The notes below the pieces were generated by a model. It saw only the letters and a program-made list of their open reading frames with translations. It was not told the origin of the DNA and searched no databases. A stretch of DNA of 64,000 nt. Origin: Auanema rhodensis (lineage: Eukaryota; Nematoda; Chromadorea; Rhabditida; Rhabditidae). Below, piece after piece: positions 37,207 to 50,544 of this stretch. The first letter of the stretch is position 1; each line of letters opens with the position of its first letter. Location: positions 20,770,001 to 20,834,000 of the forward strand of contig OZ059897.1 of the NCBI GenBank assembly GCA_964057225.1, in the 5' to 3' direction. A program made the position numbers and the translations under genes.

Positions 37207-40200
37207 TGCATTTTTAAGCTAGCGCAAATCTGATAACACAGATCGACGCAGCTTAAAAATCCGCATCGAATGCACTATACTACATTGAGAAAAGCTTAAT
37301 ACAAAAATTAGTTATGATCGTTTGAAAAATGATGCATTAGTGTATGTTGGGTTTCCATGTACACTCAACATTGCTTCCAAAAACATTTTGACAAAAATTT
37401 TTTCGAAAAATTTCAAAATAATTTAGCAAAAAGTAGATGTTTTTAGATTCCATTTTTCAAGGCAAAGACGATGGACAATGTTATTCAACGAAAAAATTAA
37501 TTCTTCGGGGTGAAAATCGAGGATATAAGTGTGAACTTATATCAGTTGATATCTCGGTGCATTTTTAAGCTAGCGCAAATCTGATAACACAGATCGACGC
37601 AGCTTAAAAATCCGCATCGAATGCACTATACTACATGGAAGAACGCTTGATACAAAAATTAGTTATGATCGTTTGAAAAATGATGCATTAGTGTATGTTG
37701 AGTTTCCATGTACACTCAACATTGCTTCCAAAAACATTTTGACAAAAATTTTTTCGAAAAATTTCAAAATAATTTAGCAAAAAGTAGATGTTTTTAGATT
37801 CCATTTTTCAAGGCAAAGACGATGGACAATGTTATTCAACGAAAAAATTAATTCTTCAGGGTGAAAATCGAGGATATAAGTGTGAACTTATATCAGTTGA
37901 TATCTCGGTGCATTTTTAAGCTAGCGCAAATCTGATAACACAGATCGACGCAGCTTAAAAATCCGCATCGAATGCACTATACTACATTGAGAAAAGCTTA
38001 ATACAAAAATTAGTTATGATCGTTTGAAAAATGATGCATTAGTGTATGTTGAGTTTCCATGTACACTCAACATTGCTTCCAAAAACATTTTGACAAAAAT
38101 TTTTTCGAAAAATTTCAAAATAATTTAGCGAAAAATAGATGTTTTTAGATTCGATTTTTCAAGGCAAAGACGATGGACAATGTTATTCAACGAAAAAATT
38201 AATTCTTCAGGGTGAAAATCGAGGATATAAGTGTGAACTTATATCAGTTGATATCTCGGTGCATTTTTAAGCTAGCGCAAATCTGATAACACAGATCGAC
38301 GCAGCTTAAAAATCCGCATCGAATGCACTATACTACATGGAAGAACGCTTGATACAAAAATTAGTTATGATCGTTTGAAAAATGATGCATTAGTGTATGT
38401 TGAGTTTCCATGTACACTCAACATTGCTTCCAAAAACATTTTGACAAAAATTTTTTCGAAAAATTTCAAAATAATTTAGCAAAAAGTAGATGTTTTTAGA
38501 TTCCATTTTTCAAGGCAAAGACGATGGACAATGTTATTCAACGAAAAAATTAATTCTTCAGGGTGAAAATCGAGGATATAAGTGTGAACTTATATCAGTT
38601 GATATCTCGGTGCATTTTTAAGCTAGCGCAAATCTGATAACACAGATCGACGCAGCTTGAAAATCCGCATCGAATGCACTATATTACATTGAGAAAAGCT
38701 TAATACAAAAATTAGTTATGATCGTTTGAAAAATGATGCATTAGTGTATGTTGAGTTTCCATGTACACTCAACATTGCTTCCAAAAACATTTTGACAAAA
38801 ATTTTTTCGAAAAATTTCAAAATAATTTAGCAAAAAGTAGATGTTTTTAGACTCCATTTTTCAAGGCAAAGACGATGGACAATGTTATTCAACGAAAAAA
38901 TTAATTCTTCAGGGTGAAAATCGAGGATATAAGTGTGAACTTATATCAGTTGATATCTCGGTGCATTTTTAAGCTAGCGCAAATCTGATAACACAGATCG
39001 ACGCAGCTTAAAAATCCGCATCGAATGCACTATACTACATTGAAAAACGCTTAATACAAAAATTAGTTATGATCGTTTGAAAAATGATGCATTAGTGTAT
39101 GTTGAGTTTCCATGTACACTCAACATTGCTTCCAAAAACATTTTGACAAAAATTTTTTCGAAAAATTTCAAAATAATTTAGCAAAAAGTAGATGTTTTTA
39201 GATTCCATTTTTCAAGGCAAAGACGATGGACAATGTTATTCAACGAAAAAATTAATTCTTCAGGGTGAAAATCGAGGATATAAGTGTGAACTTATATCAG
39301 TTGATATCTCGGTGCATTTTTAAGCTAGCGCAAATCTGATAACACAGATCGACGCAGCTTAAAAATCCGCATCGAATGCACTATACTACATTGAGAAAAG
39401 CTTAATACAAAAATTAGTTATGATCGTTTGAAAAATGATGCATTAGTGTATGTTGAGTTTCCATGTACACTCAACATTGCTTCCAAAAACATTTTGACAA
39501 AAATTTTTTCGAAAAATTTCAAAATAATTTAGCAAAAAGTAGATGTTTTTAGATTCCATTTTTCAAGGCAAAGACGATGGACAATGTTATTCAACGAAAA
39601 AATTAATTCTTCAGGGTGAAAATCGAGGATATAAGTGTGAACTTATATCAGTTGATATCTCGGTGCATTTTTAAGCTAGCGCAAATCTGATAACACAGAT
39701 CGACGCAGCTTGAAAATCCGCATCGAATGCACTATATTACATTGAGAAAAGCTTAATACAAAAATTAGTTATGATCGTTTGAAAAATGATGCATTAGTGT
39801 ATGTTGAGTTTCCATGTACACTCAACATTGCTTCCAAAAACATTTTGACAAAAATTTTTTCGAAAAATTTCAAAATAATTTAGCAAAAAGTAGATGTTTT
39901 TAGACTCCATTTTTCAAGGCAAAGACGATGGACAATGTTATTCAACGAAAAAATTAATTCTTCAGGGTGAAAATCGAGGATATAAGTGTGAACTTATATC
40001 AGTTGATATCTCGGTGCATTTTTAAGCTAGCGCAAATCTGATAACACAGATCGACGCAGCTTAAAAATCCGCATCGAATGCACTATACTACATTGAAAAA
40101 CGCTTAATACAAAAATTAGTTATGATCGTTTGAAAAATGATGCATTAGTGTATGTTGAGTTTCCATGTACACTCAACATTGCTTCCAAAAACATTTTGAC

Positions 40201-42471
40201 AAAAATTTTTTCGAAAAATTTCAAAATAATTTAGCGAAAAATAGATGTTTTTAGATTCGATTTTTCAAGGCAAAGACGATGGACAATGTTATTCAACGAA
40301 AAAATTAATTCTTCAGGGTGAAAATCGAGGATATAAGTGTGAACTTATATCAGTTGATATCTCGGTGCATTTTTAAGCTAGCGCAAATCTGATAACACAG
40401 ATCGACGCAGCTTAAAAATCCGCATCGAATGCACTATACTACATGGAAGAACGCTTGATACAAAAATTAGTTATGATCGTTTGAAAAATGATGCATTAGT
40501 GTATGTTGAGTTTCCATGTACACTCAACATTGCTTCCAAAAACATTTTGACAAAAATTTTTTCGAAAAATTTCAAAATAATTTAGCAAAAAGTAGATGTT
40601 TTTAGATTCCATTTTTCAAGGCAAAGACGATGGACAATGTTATTCAACGAAAAAATTAATTCTTCAGGGTGAAAATCGAGGATACAAGTGTGAACTTATA
40701 TCAGTTGATATCTCGGTGCATTTTTAAGCTAGCGCAAATCTGATAACACAGATCGACGCAGCTTGAAAATCCGCATCGAATGCACTATATTACATTGAGA
40801 AAAGCTTAATACAAAAATTAGTTATGATCGTTTGAAAAATGATGCATTAGTGTATGTTGAGTTTCCATGTACACTCAACATTGCTTCCAAAAACATTTTG
40901 ACAAAAATTTTTTCGAAAAATTTCAAAATAATTTAGCGAAAAGTAGATGTTTTTAGACTCCATTTTTCAAGGCAAAGACGATGGACAATGTTATTCAACG
41001 AAAAAATTAATTCTTCAGGGTGAAAATCGAGGATATAAGTGTGAACTTATATCAGTTGATATCTCGGTGCATTTTTAAGCTAGCGCAAATCTGATAACAC
41101 AGATCGACGCAGCTTAAAAATCCGCATCGAATGCACTATACTACATTGAAAAACGCTTAATACAAAAATTAGTTATGATCGTTTGAAAAATGATGCATTA
41201 GTGTATGTTGAGTTTCCATGTACACTCAACATTGCTTCCAAAAACATTTTGACAAAAATTTTTTCGAAAAATTTCAAAATAATTTAGCGAAAAATAGATG
41301 TTTTTAGATTCGATTTTTCAAGGCAAAGACGATGGACGATGTTATTCAACGAAAAAATTAATTCTTCAGGGTGAAAATCGAGGATATAAGTGTGATTTTA
41401 TATCAGTTGATATCTCGGTGCATTTTTAAGCTAGCGCAAATCTGATAACACAGATCGACGCAGCTTAAAAATCCGCATCGAATGCACTATACTACATTGA
41501 GAAAAGCTTAATACAAAAATTAGTTATGATCGTTTGAAAAATGATGCATTAGTGTATGTTGAGTTTCCATGTACACTCAACATTGCTTCCAAAAACATTT
41601 TGACAAAAATTTTTTCGAAAAATTTCAAAATAATTTAGCAAAAAGTAGATGTTTTTAGATTCCATTTTTCAAGGCAAAGACGATGGACAATGTTATTCAA
41701 CGAAAAAATTAATTCTTCAGGGTGAAAATCGAGGATATAAGTGTGAACTTATATCAGTTGATATCTCGGTGCATTTTTAAGCTAGCGCAAATCTGATAAC
41801 ACAGATCGACGCAGCTTGAAAATCCGCATCGAATGCACTATATTACATTGAGAAAAGCTTAATACAAAAATTAGTTATGATCGTTTGAAAAATGATGCAT
41901 TAGTGTATGTTGAGTTTCCATGTACACTCAACATTGCTTCCAAAAACATTTTGACAAAAATTTTTTCGAAAAATTTCAAAATAATTTAGCAAAAAGTAGA
42001 TGTTTTGAGACTCCATTTTTCAAGGCAAAGACGATGGACAATGTTATTCAACGAAAAAATTAATTCTTCAGGGTGAAAATCGAGGATATAAGTGTGAACT
42101 TATATCAGTTGATATCTCGGTGCATTTTTAAGCTAGCGCAAATCTGATAACACAGATCGACGCAGCTTAAAAATCCGCATCGAATGCACTATACTACATT
42201 GAAAAACGCTTAATACAAAAATTAGTTATGATCGTTTGAAAAATGATGCATTAGTGTATGTTGAGTTTCCATGTACACTCAACATTGCTTCCAAAAACAT
42301 TTTGACAAAAATTTTTTCGAAAAATTTCAAAATAATTTAGCGAAAAATAGATGTTTTTAGATTCGATTTTTCAAGGCAAAGACGATGGACAATGTTATTC
42401 AACGAAAAAATTAATTCTTCAGGGTGAAAATCGAGGATATAAGTGTGAACTTATATCAGTTGATATCTCGG
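37207..42471 (+). repeat. Monomers 107-121: trimers with C or A in first slot
   Basis: Order: Agx (301G), Cax, Aaz; then trimers Cax, Tay, Bax; Aax, Tay, Baz; Cax, T with 222G plus y, Baz; Aax, Tay, Baz. The trimer is 1,053 bp and its first slot alternates between C and A, so the exact period of M110-M121 approaches six monomers (2,106 bp). Private variants: 320-region change (GATACAAG) in M116, paired changes in M118, and 238G in M120. Class C reappears here and at M105-106 after being absent since M4. Confidence 0.83.
41068..41418 (+). repeat. Monomer M118 with paired changes in the 316-337 hairpin
   Basis: M118 (Baz) reads GTGATTTTATATC where the consensus is GTGAACTTATATC, so sites 329 and 330 are both T. 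This breaks the loop-closing pair of the 9-bp hairpin and weakens the next to G-T. It also has a private G in GGACGATG (near site 271). It is the only monomer I found with two adjacent substitutions. Confidence 0.75.
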
Positions 42472-42692
42472 TGCATTTTTAAGCTAGCGCAAATCTGATA
42501 ACACAGATCGACGCAGCTTAAAAATCCGCATCGAATGCACTATACTACATTGAGAAAAGCTTAATACAAAAATTAGTTATGATCGTTTGAAAAATGATGC
42601 ATTAGTGTATGTTGGGTTTCCATGTACACTCAACATTGCTTCCAAAAACATTTTGACAAAAATTTTTTCGAAAAATTTCAAAATAATTTAGC

Positions 42693-45600
42693 GAAAAATA
42701 GATGTTTTTAGATTCGATTTTTCAAGGCAAAGACGATGGACAATGTTATTCAACGAAAAAATTAATTCTTCAGGGTGAAAATCGAGGATATAAGTGTGAA
42801 CTTATATCAGTTGATATCTCGGTGCATTTTTAAGCTAGCGCAAATCTGATAACACAGATCGACGCAGCTTAAAAATCCGCATCGAATGCACTATACTACA
42901 TTGAGAAAAGCTTAATACAAAAATTAGTTATGATCGTTTGAAAAATGATGCATTAGTGTATGTTGGGTTTCCATGTACACTCAACATTGCTTCCAAAAAC
43001 ATTTTGACAAAAATTTTTTCGAAAAATTTCAAAATAATTTAGCAAAAAGTAGATGTTTTTAGATTCCATTTTTCAAGGCAAAGACGATGGACAATGTTAT
43101 TCAACGAAAAAATTAATTCTTCAGGGTGAAAATCGAGGATATAAGTGTGAACTTATATCAGTTGATATCTCGGTGCATTTTTAAGCTAGCGCAAATCTGA
43201 TAACACAGATCGACGCAGCTTAAAAATCCGCATCGAATGCACTATACTACATTGAAAAACGCTTGATACAAAAATTAGTTATGATCGTTTGAAAAATGAT
43301 GCATTAGTGTATGTTGAGTTTCCATGTACACTCAACATTGCTTCCAAAAACATTTTGACAAAAATTTTTTCGAAAAATTTCAAAATAATTTAGCAAAAAG
43401 TAGATGTTTTTAGATTCCATTTTTCAAGGCAAAGACGATGGACAATGTTATTCAACGAAAAAATTAATTCTTCAGGGTGAAAATCGAGGATATAAGTGTG
43501 AACTTATATCAGTTGATATCTCGGTGCATTTTTAAGCTAGCGCAAATCTGATAACACAGATCGACGCAGCTTGAAAATCCGCATCGAATGCACTATACTA
43601 CATTGAGAAAAGCTTAATACAAAAATTAGTTATGATCGTTTGAAAAATGATGCATTAGTGTATGTTGAGTTTCCATGTACACTCAACATTGCTTCCAAAA
43701 ACATTTTGACAAAAATTTTTTCGAAAAATTTCAAAATAATTTAGCAAAAAGTAGATGTTTTTAGACTCCATTTTTCAAGGCAAAGACGATGGACAATGTT
43801 ATTCAACGAAAAAATTATTTCTTCAGGGTGAAAATCGAGGATATAAGTGTGAACTTATATCAGTTGATATCTCGGTGCATTTTTAAGCTAGCGCAAATCT
43901 GATAACACAGATCGACGCAGCTTGAAAATCCGCATCGAATGCACTATATTACATTGAGAAAAGCTTAATACAAAAATTAGTTATGATCGTTTGAAAAATG
44001 ATGCATTAGTGTATGTTGAGTTTCCATGTACACTCAACATTGCTTCCAAAAACATTTTGACAAAAATTTTTTCGAAAAATTTCAAAATAATTTAGCGAAA
44101 AATAGATGTTTTTAGATTCGATTTTTCAAGGCAAAGACGATGGACAATGTTATTCAACGAAAAAATTAATTCTTCAGGGTGAAAATCGAGGATATAAGTG
44201 TGAACTTATATCAGTTGATATCTCGGTGCATTTTTAAGCTAGCGCAAATCTGATAACACAGATCGACGCAGCTTAAAAATCCGCATCGAATGCACTATAC
44301 TACATTGAGAAAAGCTTAATACAAAAATTAGTTATGATCGTTTGAAAAATGATGCATTAGTGTATGTTGGGTTTCCATGTACACTCAACATTGCTTCCAA
44401 AAACATTTTGACAAAAATTTTTTCGAAAAATTTCAAAATAATTTAGCAAAAAGTAGATGTTTTTAGATTCCATTTTTCAAGGCAAAGACGATGGACAATG
44501 TTATTCAACGAAAAAATTAATTCTTCAGGGTGAAAATCGAGGATATAAGTGTGAACTTATATCAGTTGATATCTCGGTGCATTTTTAAGCTAGCGCAAAT
44601 CTGATAACACAGATCGACGCAGCTTAAAAATCCGCATCGAATGCACTATACTACATTGAAAAACGCTTGATACAAAAATTAGTTATGATCGTTTGAAAAA
44701 TGATGCATTAGTGTATGTTGAGTTTCCATGTACACTCAACATTGCTTCCAAAAACATTTTGACAAAAATTTTTTCGAAAAATTTCAGAATAATTTAGCAA
44801 AAAGTAGATGTTTTTAGATTCCATTTTTCAAGGCAAAGACGATGGACAATGTTATTCAACGAAAAAATTATTTCTTCAGGGTGAAAATCGAGGATATAAG
44901 TGTGAACTTATATCAGTTGATATCTCGGTGCATTTTTAAGCTAGCGCAAATCTGATAACACAGATCGACGCAGCTTAAAAATCCGCATCGAATGCACTAT
45001 ACTACATTGAAAAACGCTTAATACAAAAATTAGTTATGATCGTTTGAAAAATGATGCATTAGTGTATGTTGAGTTTCCATGTACACTCAACATTGCTTCC
45101 AAAAACATTTTGACAAAAATTTTTTCGAAAAATTTCAAAATAATTTAGCGAAAAATAGATGTTTTTAGATTCGATTTTTCAAGGCAAAGACGATGGACAA
45201 TGTTATTCAACGAAAAAATTAATTCTTCAGGGTGAAAATCGAGGATATAAGTGTGAACTTATATCAGTTGATATCTCGGTGCATATTTAAGCTAGCGCAA
45301 ATCTGATAACACAGATCGACGCAGCTTAAAAATCCGCATCGAATGCACTATACTACATTGAAAAACGCTTAATACAAAAATTAGTTATGATCGTTTGAAA
45401 AATGATGCATTAGTGTATGTTGAGTTTCCATGTACACTCAACATTGCTTCCAAAAACATTTTGACAAAAATTTTTTCGAAAAATTTCAAAATAATTTAGC
45501 GAAAAGTAGATGTTTTTAGATTCGATTTTTCAAGGCAAAGACGATGGACAATGTTATTCAACGAAAAAATTAATTCTTCAGGATGAAAATCGAGGATATA

Positions 45601-46125
45601 AGTGTGAACTTATATCAGTTGATATCTCGGTGCATTTTTAAGCTAGCGCAAATCTGATAACACAGATCGACGCAGCTTAAAAATCCGCATCGAATGCACT
45701 ATACTACATTGAAAAACGCTTAATACAAAAATTAGTTATGATCGTTTGAAAAATGATGCATTAGTGTATGTTGAGTTTCCATGTACACTCAACATTGCTT
45801 CCAAAAACATTTTGACAAAAATTTTTTCGAAAAATTTCAAAATAATTTAGCAAAAAGTAGATGTTTTTAGATTCCATTTTTCAAGGCAAAGACGATGGAC
45901 AATGTTATTCAACGAAAAAATTAATTCTTCAGGGTGAAAATCGAGGATATAAGTGTGAACTTATATCAGTTGATATCTCGGTGCATTTTTAAGCTAGCGC
46001 AAATCTGATAACACAGATCGACGCAGCTTAAAAATCCGCATCGAATGCACTATACTACATTGAAAAACGCTTGATACAAAAATTAGTTATGATCGTTTGA
46101 AAAATGATGCATTAGTGTATGTTGA
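42693..46125 (+). repeat. Dispersed 3.4-kb block, copy 1 (offset 24 monomers)
   Basis: From site 222 of M122 to site 144 of M132 the class order is the same as 8,424 bp (24 monomers) further right. The match includes the rare monomer with 6A plus w (M130 and M154), which occurs nowhere else, so common descent rather than chance is likely. The only difference I saw is 210G in M128. The outer monomers M122 and M132 match their partners in one half only, as expected at exchange points. Confidence 0.82.
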
Positions 46126-49100
46126 GTTTCCATGTACACTCAACATTGCTTCCAAAAACATTTTGACAAAAATTTTTTCGAAAAATTTCAAAATAATTTA
46201 GCGAAAAGTAGATGTTTTTAGATTCGATTTTTCAAGGCAAAGACGATGGACAATGTTATTCAACGAAAAAATTAATTCTTCAGGATGAAAATCGAGGATA
46301 TAAGTGTGAACTTATATCAGTTGATATCTCGGTGCATTTTTAAGCTAGCGCAAATCTGATAACACAGATCGACGCAGCTTAAAAATCCGCATCGAATGCA
46401 CTATACTACATTGAAAAACGCTTGATACAAAAATTAGTTATGATCGTTTGAAAAATGATGCATTAGTGTATGTTGAGTTTCCATGTACACTCAACATTGC
46501 TTCCAAAAACATTTTGACAAAAATTTTTTCGAAAAATTTCAAAATAATTTAGCGAAAAATAGATGTTTTTAGATTCGATTTTTCAAGGCAAAGACGATGG
46601 ACAATGTTATTCAACGAAAAAATTAATTCTTCAGGGTGAAAATCGAGGATATAAGTGTGAACTTATATCAGTTGATATCTCGGTGCATTTTTAAGCTAGC
46701 GCAAATCTGATAACACAGATCGACGCAGCTTAAAAATCCGCATCGAATGCACTATACTACATTGAGAAAAGCTTAATACAAAAATTAGTTATGATCGTTT
46801 GAAAAATGATGCATTAGTGTATGTTGGGTTTCCATGTACACTCAACATTGCTTCCAAAAACATTTTGACAAAAATTTTTTCGAAAAATTTCAAAATAATT
46901 TAGCGAAAAATAGATGTTTTTAGATTCGATTTTTCAAGGCAAAGACGATGGACAATGTTATTCAACGAAAAAATTAATTCTTCAGGGTGAAAATCGAGGA
47001 TATAAGTGTGAACTTATATCAGTTGATATCTCGGTGCATTTTTAAGCTAGCGCAAATCTGATAACACAGATCGACGCAGCTTAAAAATCCGCATCGAATG
47101 CACTATACTACATTGAGAAAAGCTTAATACAAAAATTAGTTATGATCGTTTGAAAAATGATGCATTAGTGTATGTTGGGTTTCCATGTACACTCAACATT
47201 GCTTCCAAAAACATTTTGACAAAAATTTTTTCGAAAAATTTCAAAATAATTTAGCAAAAAGTAGATGTTTTTAGATTCCATTTTTCAAGGCAAAGACGAT
47301 GGACAATGTTATTCAACGAAAAAATTAATTCTTCAGGGTGAAAATCGAGGATATAAGTGTGAACTTATATCAGTTGATATCTCGGTGCATTTTTAAGCTA
47401 GCGCAAATCTGATAACACAGATCGACGCAGCTTAAAAATCCGCATCGAATGCACTATACTACATTGAAAAACGCTTGATACAAAAATTAGTTATGATCGT
47501 TTGAAAAATGATGCATTAGTGTATGTTGAGTTTCCATGTACACTCAACATTGCTTCCAAAAACATTTTGACAAAAATTTTTTCGAAAAATTTCAAAATAA
47601 TTTAGCAAAAAGTAGATGTTTTTAGATTCCATTTTTCAAGGCAAAGACGATGGACAATGTTATTCAACGAAAAAATTAATTCTTCAGGGTGAAAATCGAG
47701 GATATAAGTGTGAACTTATATCAGTTGATATCTCGGTGCATTTTTAAGCTAGCGCAAATCTGATAACACAGATCGACGCAGCTTAAAAATCCGCATCGAA
47801 TGCACTATACTACATTGAGAAAAGCTTAATACAAAAATTAGTTATGATCGTTTGAAAAATGATGCATTAGTGTATGTTGGGTTTCCATGTACACTCAACA
47901 TTGCTTCCAAAAACATTTTGACAAAAATTTTTTCGAAAAATTTCAAAATAATTTAGCGAAAAATAGATGTTTTTAAATTCGATTTTTCAAGGCAAAGACG
48001 ATGGACAATGTTATTCAACGAAAAAATTAATTCTTCAGGGTGAAAATCGAGGATATAAGTGTGAACTTATATCAGTTGATATCTCGGTGCATTTTTAAGC
48101 TAGCGCAAATCTGATAACACAGATCGACGCAGCTTAAAAATCCGCATCGAATGCACTATACTACATTGAGAAAAGCTTAATACAAAAATTAGTTATGATC
48201 GTTTGAAAAATGATGCATTAGTGTATGTTGGGTTTCCATGTACACTCAACATTGCTTCCAAAAACATTTTGACAAAAATTTTTTCGAAAAATTTCAAAAT
48301 AATTTAGCGAAAAATAGATGTTTTTAGATTCGATTTTTCAAGGCAAAGACGATGGACAATGTTATTCAACGAAAAAATTAATTCTTCAGGGTGAAAATCG
48401 AGGATATAAGTGTGAACTTATATCAGTTGATATCTCGGTGCATTTTTAAGCTAGCGCAAATCTGATAACACAGATCGACGCAGCTTAAAAATCCGCATCG
48501 AATGCACTATACTACATTGAGAAAAGCTTAATACAAAAATTAGTTATGATCGTTTGAAAAATGATGCATTAGTGTATGTTGGGTTTCCATGTACACTCAA
48601 CATTGCTTCCAAAAACATTTTGACAAAAATTTTTTCGAAAAATTTCAAAATAATTTAGCAAAAAGTAGATGTTTTTAGATTCCATTTTTCAAGGCAAAGA
48701 CGATGGACAATGTTATTCAACGAAAAAATTAATTCTTCAGGGTGAAAATCGAGGATATAAGTGTGAACTTATATCAGTTGATATCTCGGTGCATTTTTAA
48801 GCTAGCGCAAATCTGATAACACAGATCGACGCAGCTTAAAAATCCGCATCGAATGCACTATACTACATTGAAAAACGCTTGATACAAAAATTAGTTATGA
48901 TCGTTTGAAAAATGATGCATTAGTGTATGTTGAGTTTCCATGTACACTCAACATTGCTTCCAAAAACATTTTGACAAAAATTTTTTCGAAAAATTTCAAA
49001 ATAATTTAGCAAAAAGTAGATGTTTTTAGATTCCATTTTTCAAGGCAAAGACGATGGACAATGTTATTCAACGAAAAAATTAATTCTTCAGGGTGAAAAT

Positions 49101-50544
49101 CGAGGATATAAGTGTGAACTTATATCAGTTGATATCTCGGTGCATTTTTAAGCTAGCGCAAATCTGATAACACAGATCGACGCAGCTTGAAAATCCGCAT
49201 CGAATGCACTATACTACATTGAGAAAAGCTTAATACAAAAATTAGTTATGATCGTTTGAAAAATGATGCATTAGTGTATGTTGAGTTTCCATGTACACTC
49301 AACATTGCTTCCAAAAACATTTTGACAAAAATTTTTTCGAAAAATTTCAAAATAATTTAGCAAAAAGTAGATGTTTTTAGACTCCATTTTTCAAGGCAAA
49401 GACGATGGACAATGTTATTCAACGAAAAAATTATTTCTTCAGGGTGAAAATCGAGGATATAAGTGTGAACTTATATCAGTTGATATCTCGGTGCATTTTT
49501 AAGCTAGCGCAAATCTGATAACACAGATCGACGCAGCTTAAAAATCCGCATCGAATGCACTATACTACATTGAGAAAAGCTTAATACAAAAATTAGTTAT
49601 GATCGTTTGAAAAATGATGCATTAGTGTATGTTGGGTTTCCATGTACACTCAACATTGCTTCCAAAAACATTTTGACAAAAATTTTTTCGAAAAATTTCA
49701 AAATAATTTAGCAAAAAGTAGATGTTTTTAGATTCCATTTTTCAAGGCAAAGACGATGGACAATGTTATTCAACGAAAAAATTAATTCTTCAGGGTGAAA
49801 ATCGAGGATATAAGTGTGAACTTATATCAGTTGATATCTCGGTGCATTTTTAAGCTAGCGCAAATCTGATAACACAGATCGACGCAGCTTAAAAATCCGC
49901 ATCGAATGCACTATACTACATTGAAAAACGCTTGATACAAAAATTAGTTATGATCGTTTGAAAAATGATGCATTAGTGTATGTTGAGTTTCCATGTACAC
50001 TCAACATTGCTTCCAAAAACATTTTGACAAAAATTTTTTCGAAAAATTTCAAAATAATTTAGCAAAAAGTAGATGTTTTTAGATTCCATTTTTCAAGGCA
50101 AAGACGATGGACAATGTTATTCAACGAAAAAATTAATTCTTCAGGGTGAAAATCGAGGATATAAGTGTGAACTTATATCAGTTGATATCTCGGTGCATTT
50201 TTAAGCTAGCGCAAATCTGATAACACAGATCGACGCAGCTTAAAAATCCGCATCGAATGCACTATACTACATTGAAAAACGCTTGATACAAAAATTAGTT
50301 ATGATCGTTTGAAAAATGATGCATTAGTGTATGTTGAGTTTCCATGTACACTCAACATTGCTTCCAAAAACATTTTGACAAAAATTTTTTCGAAAAATTT
50401 CAAAATAATTTAGCAAAAAGTAGATGTTTTTAGATTCCATTTTTCAAGGCAAAGACGATGGACAATGTTATTCAACGAAAAAATTAATTCTTCAGGGTGA
50501 AAATCGAGGATATAAGTGTGAACTTATATCAGTTGATATCTCGG

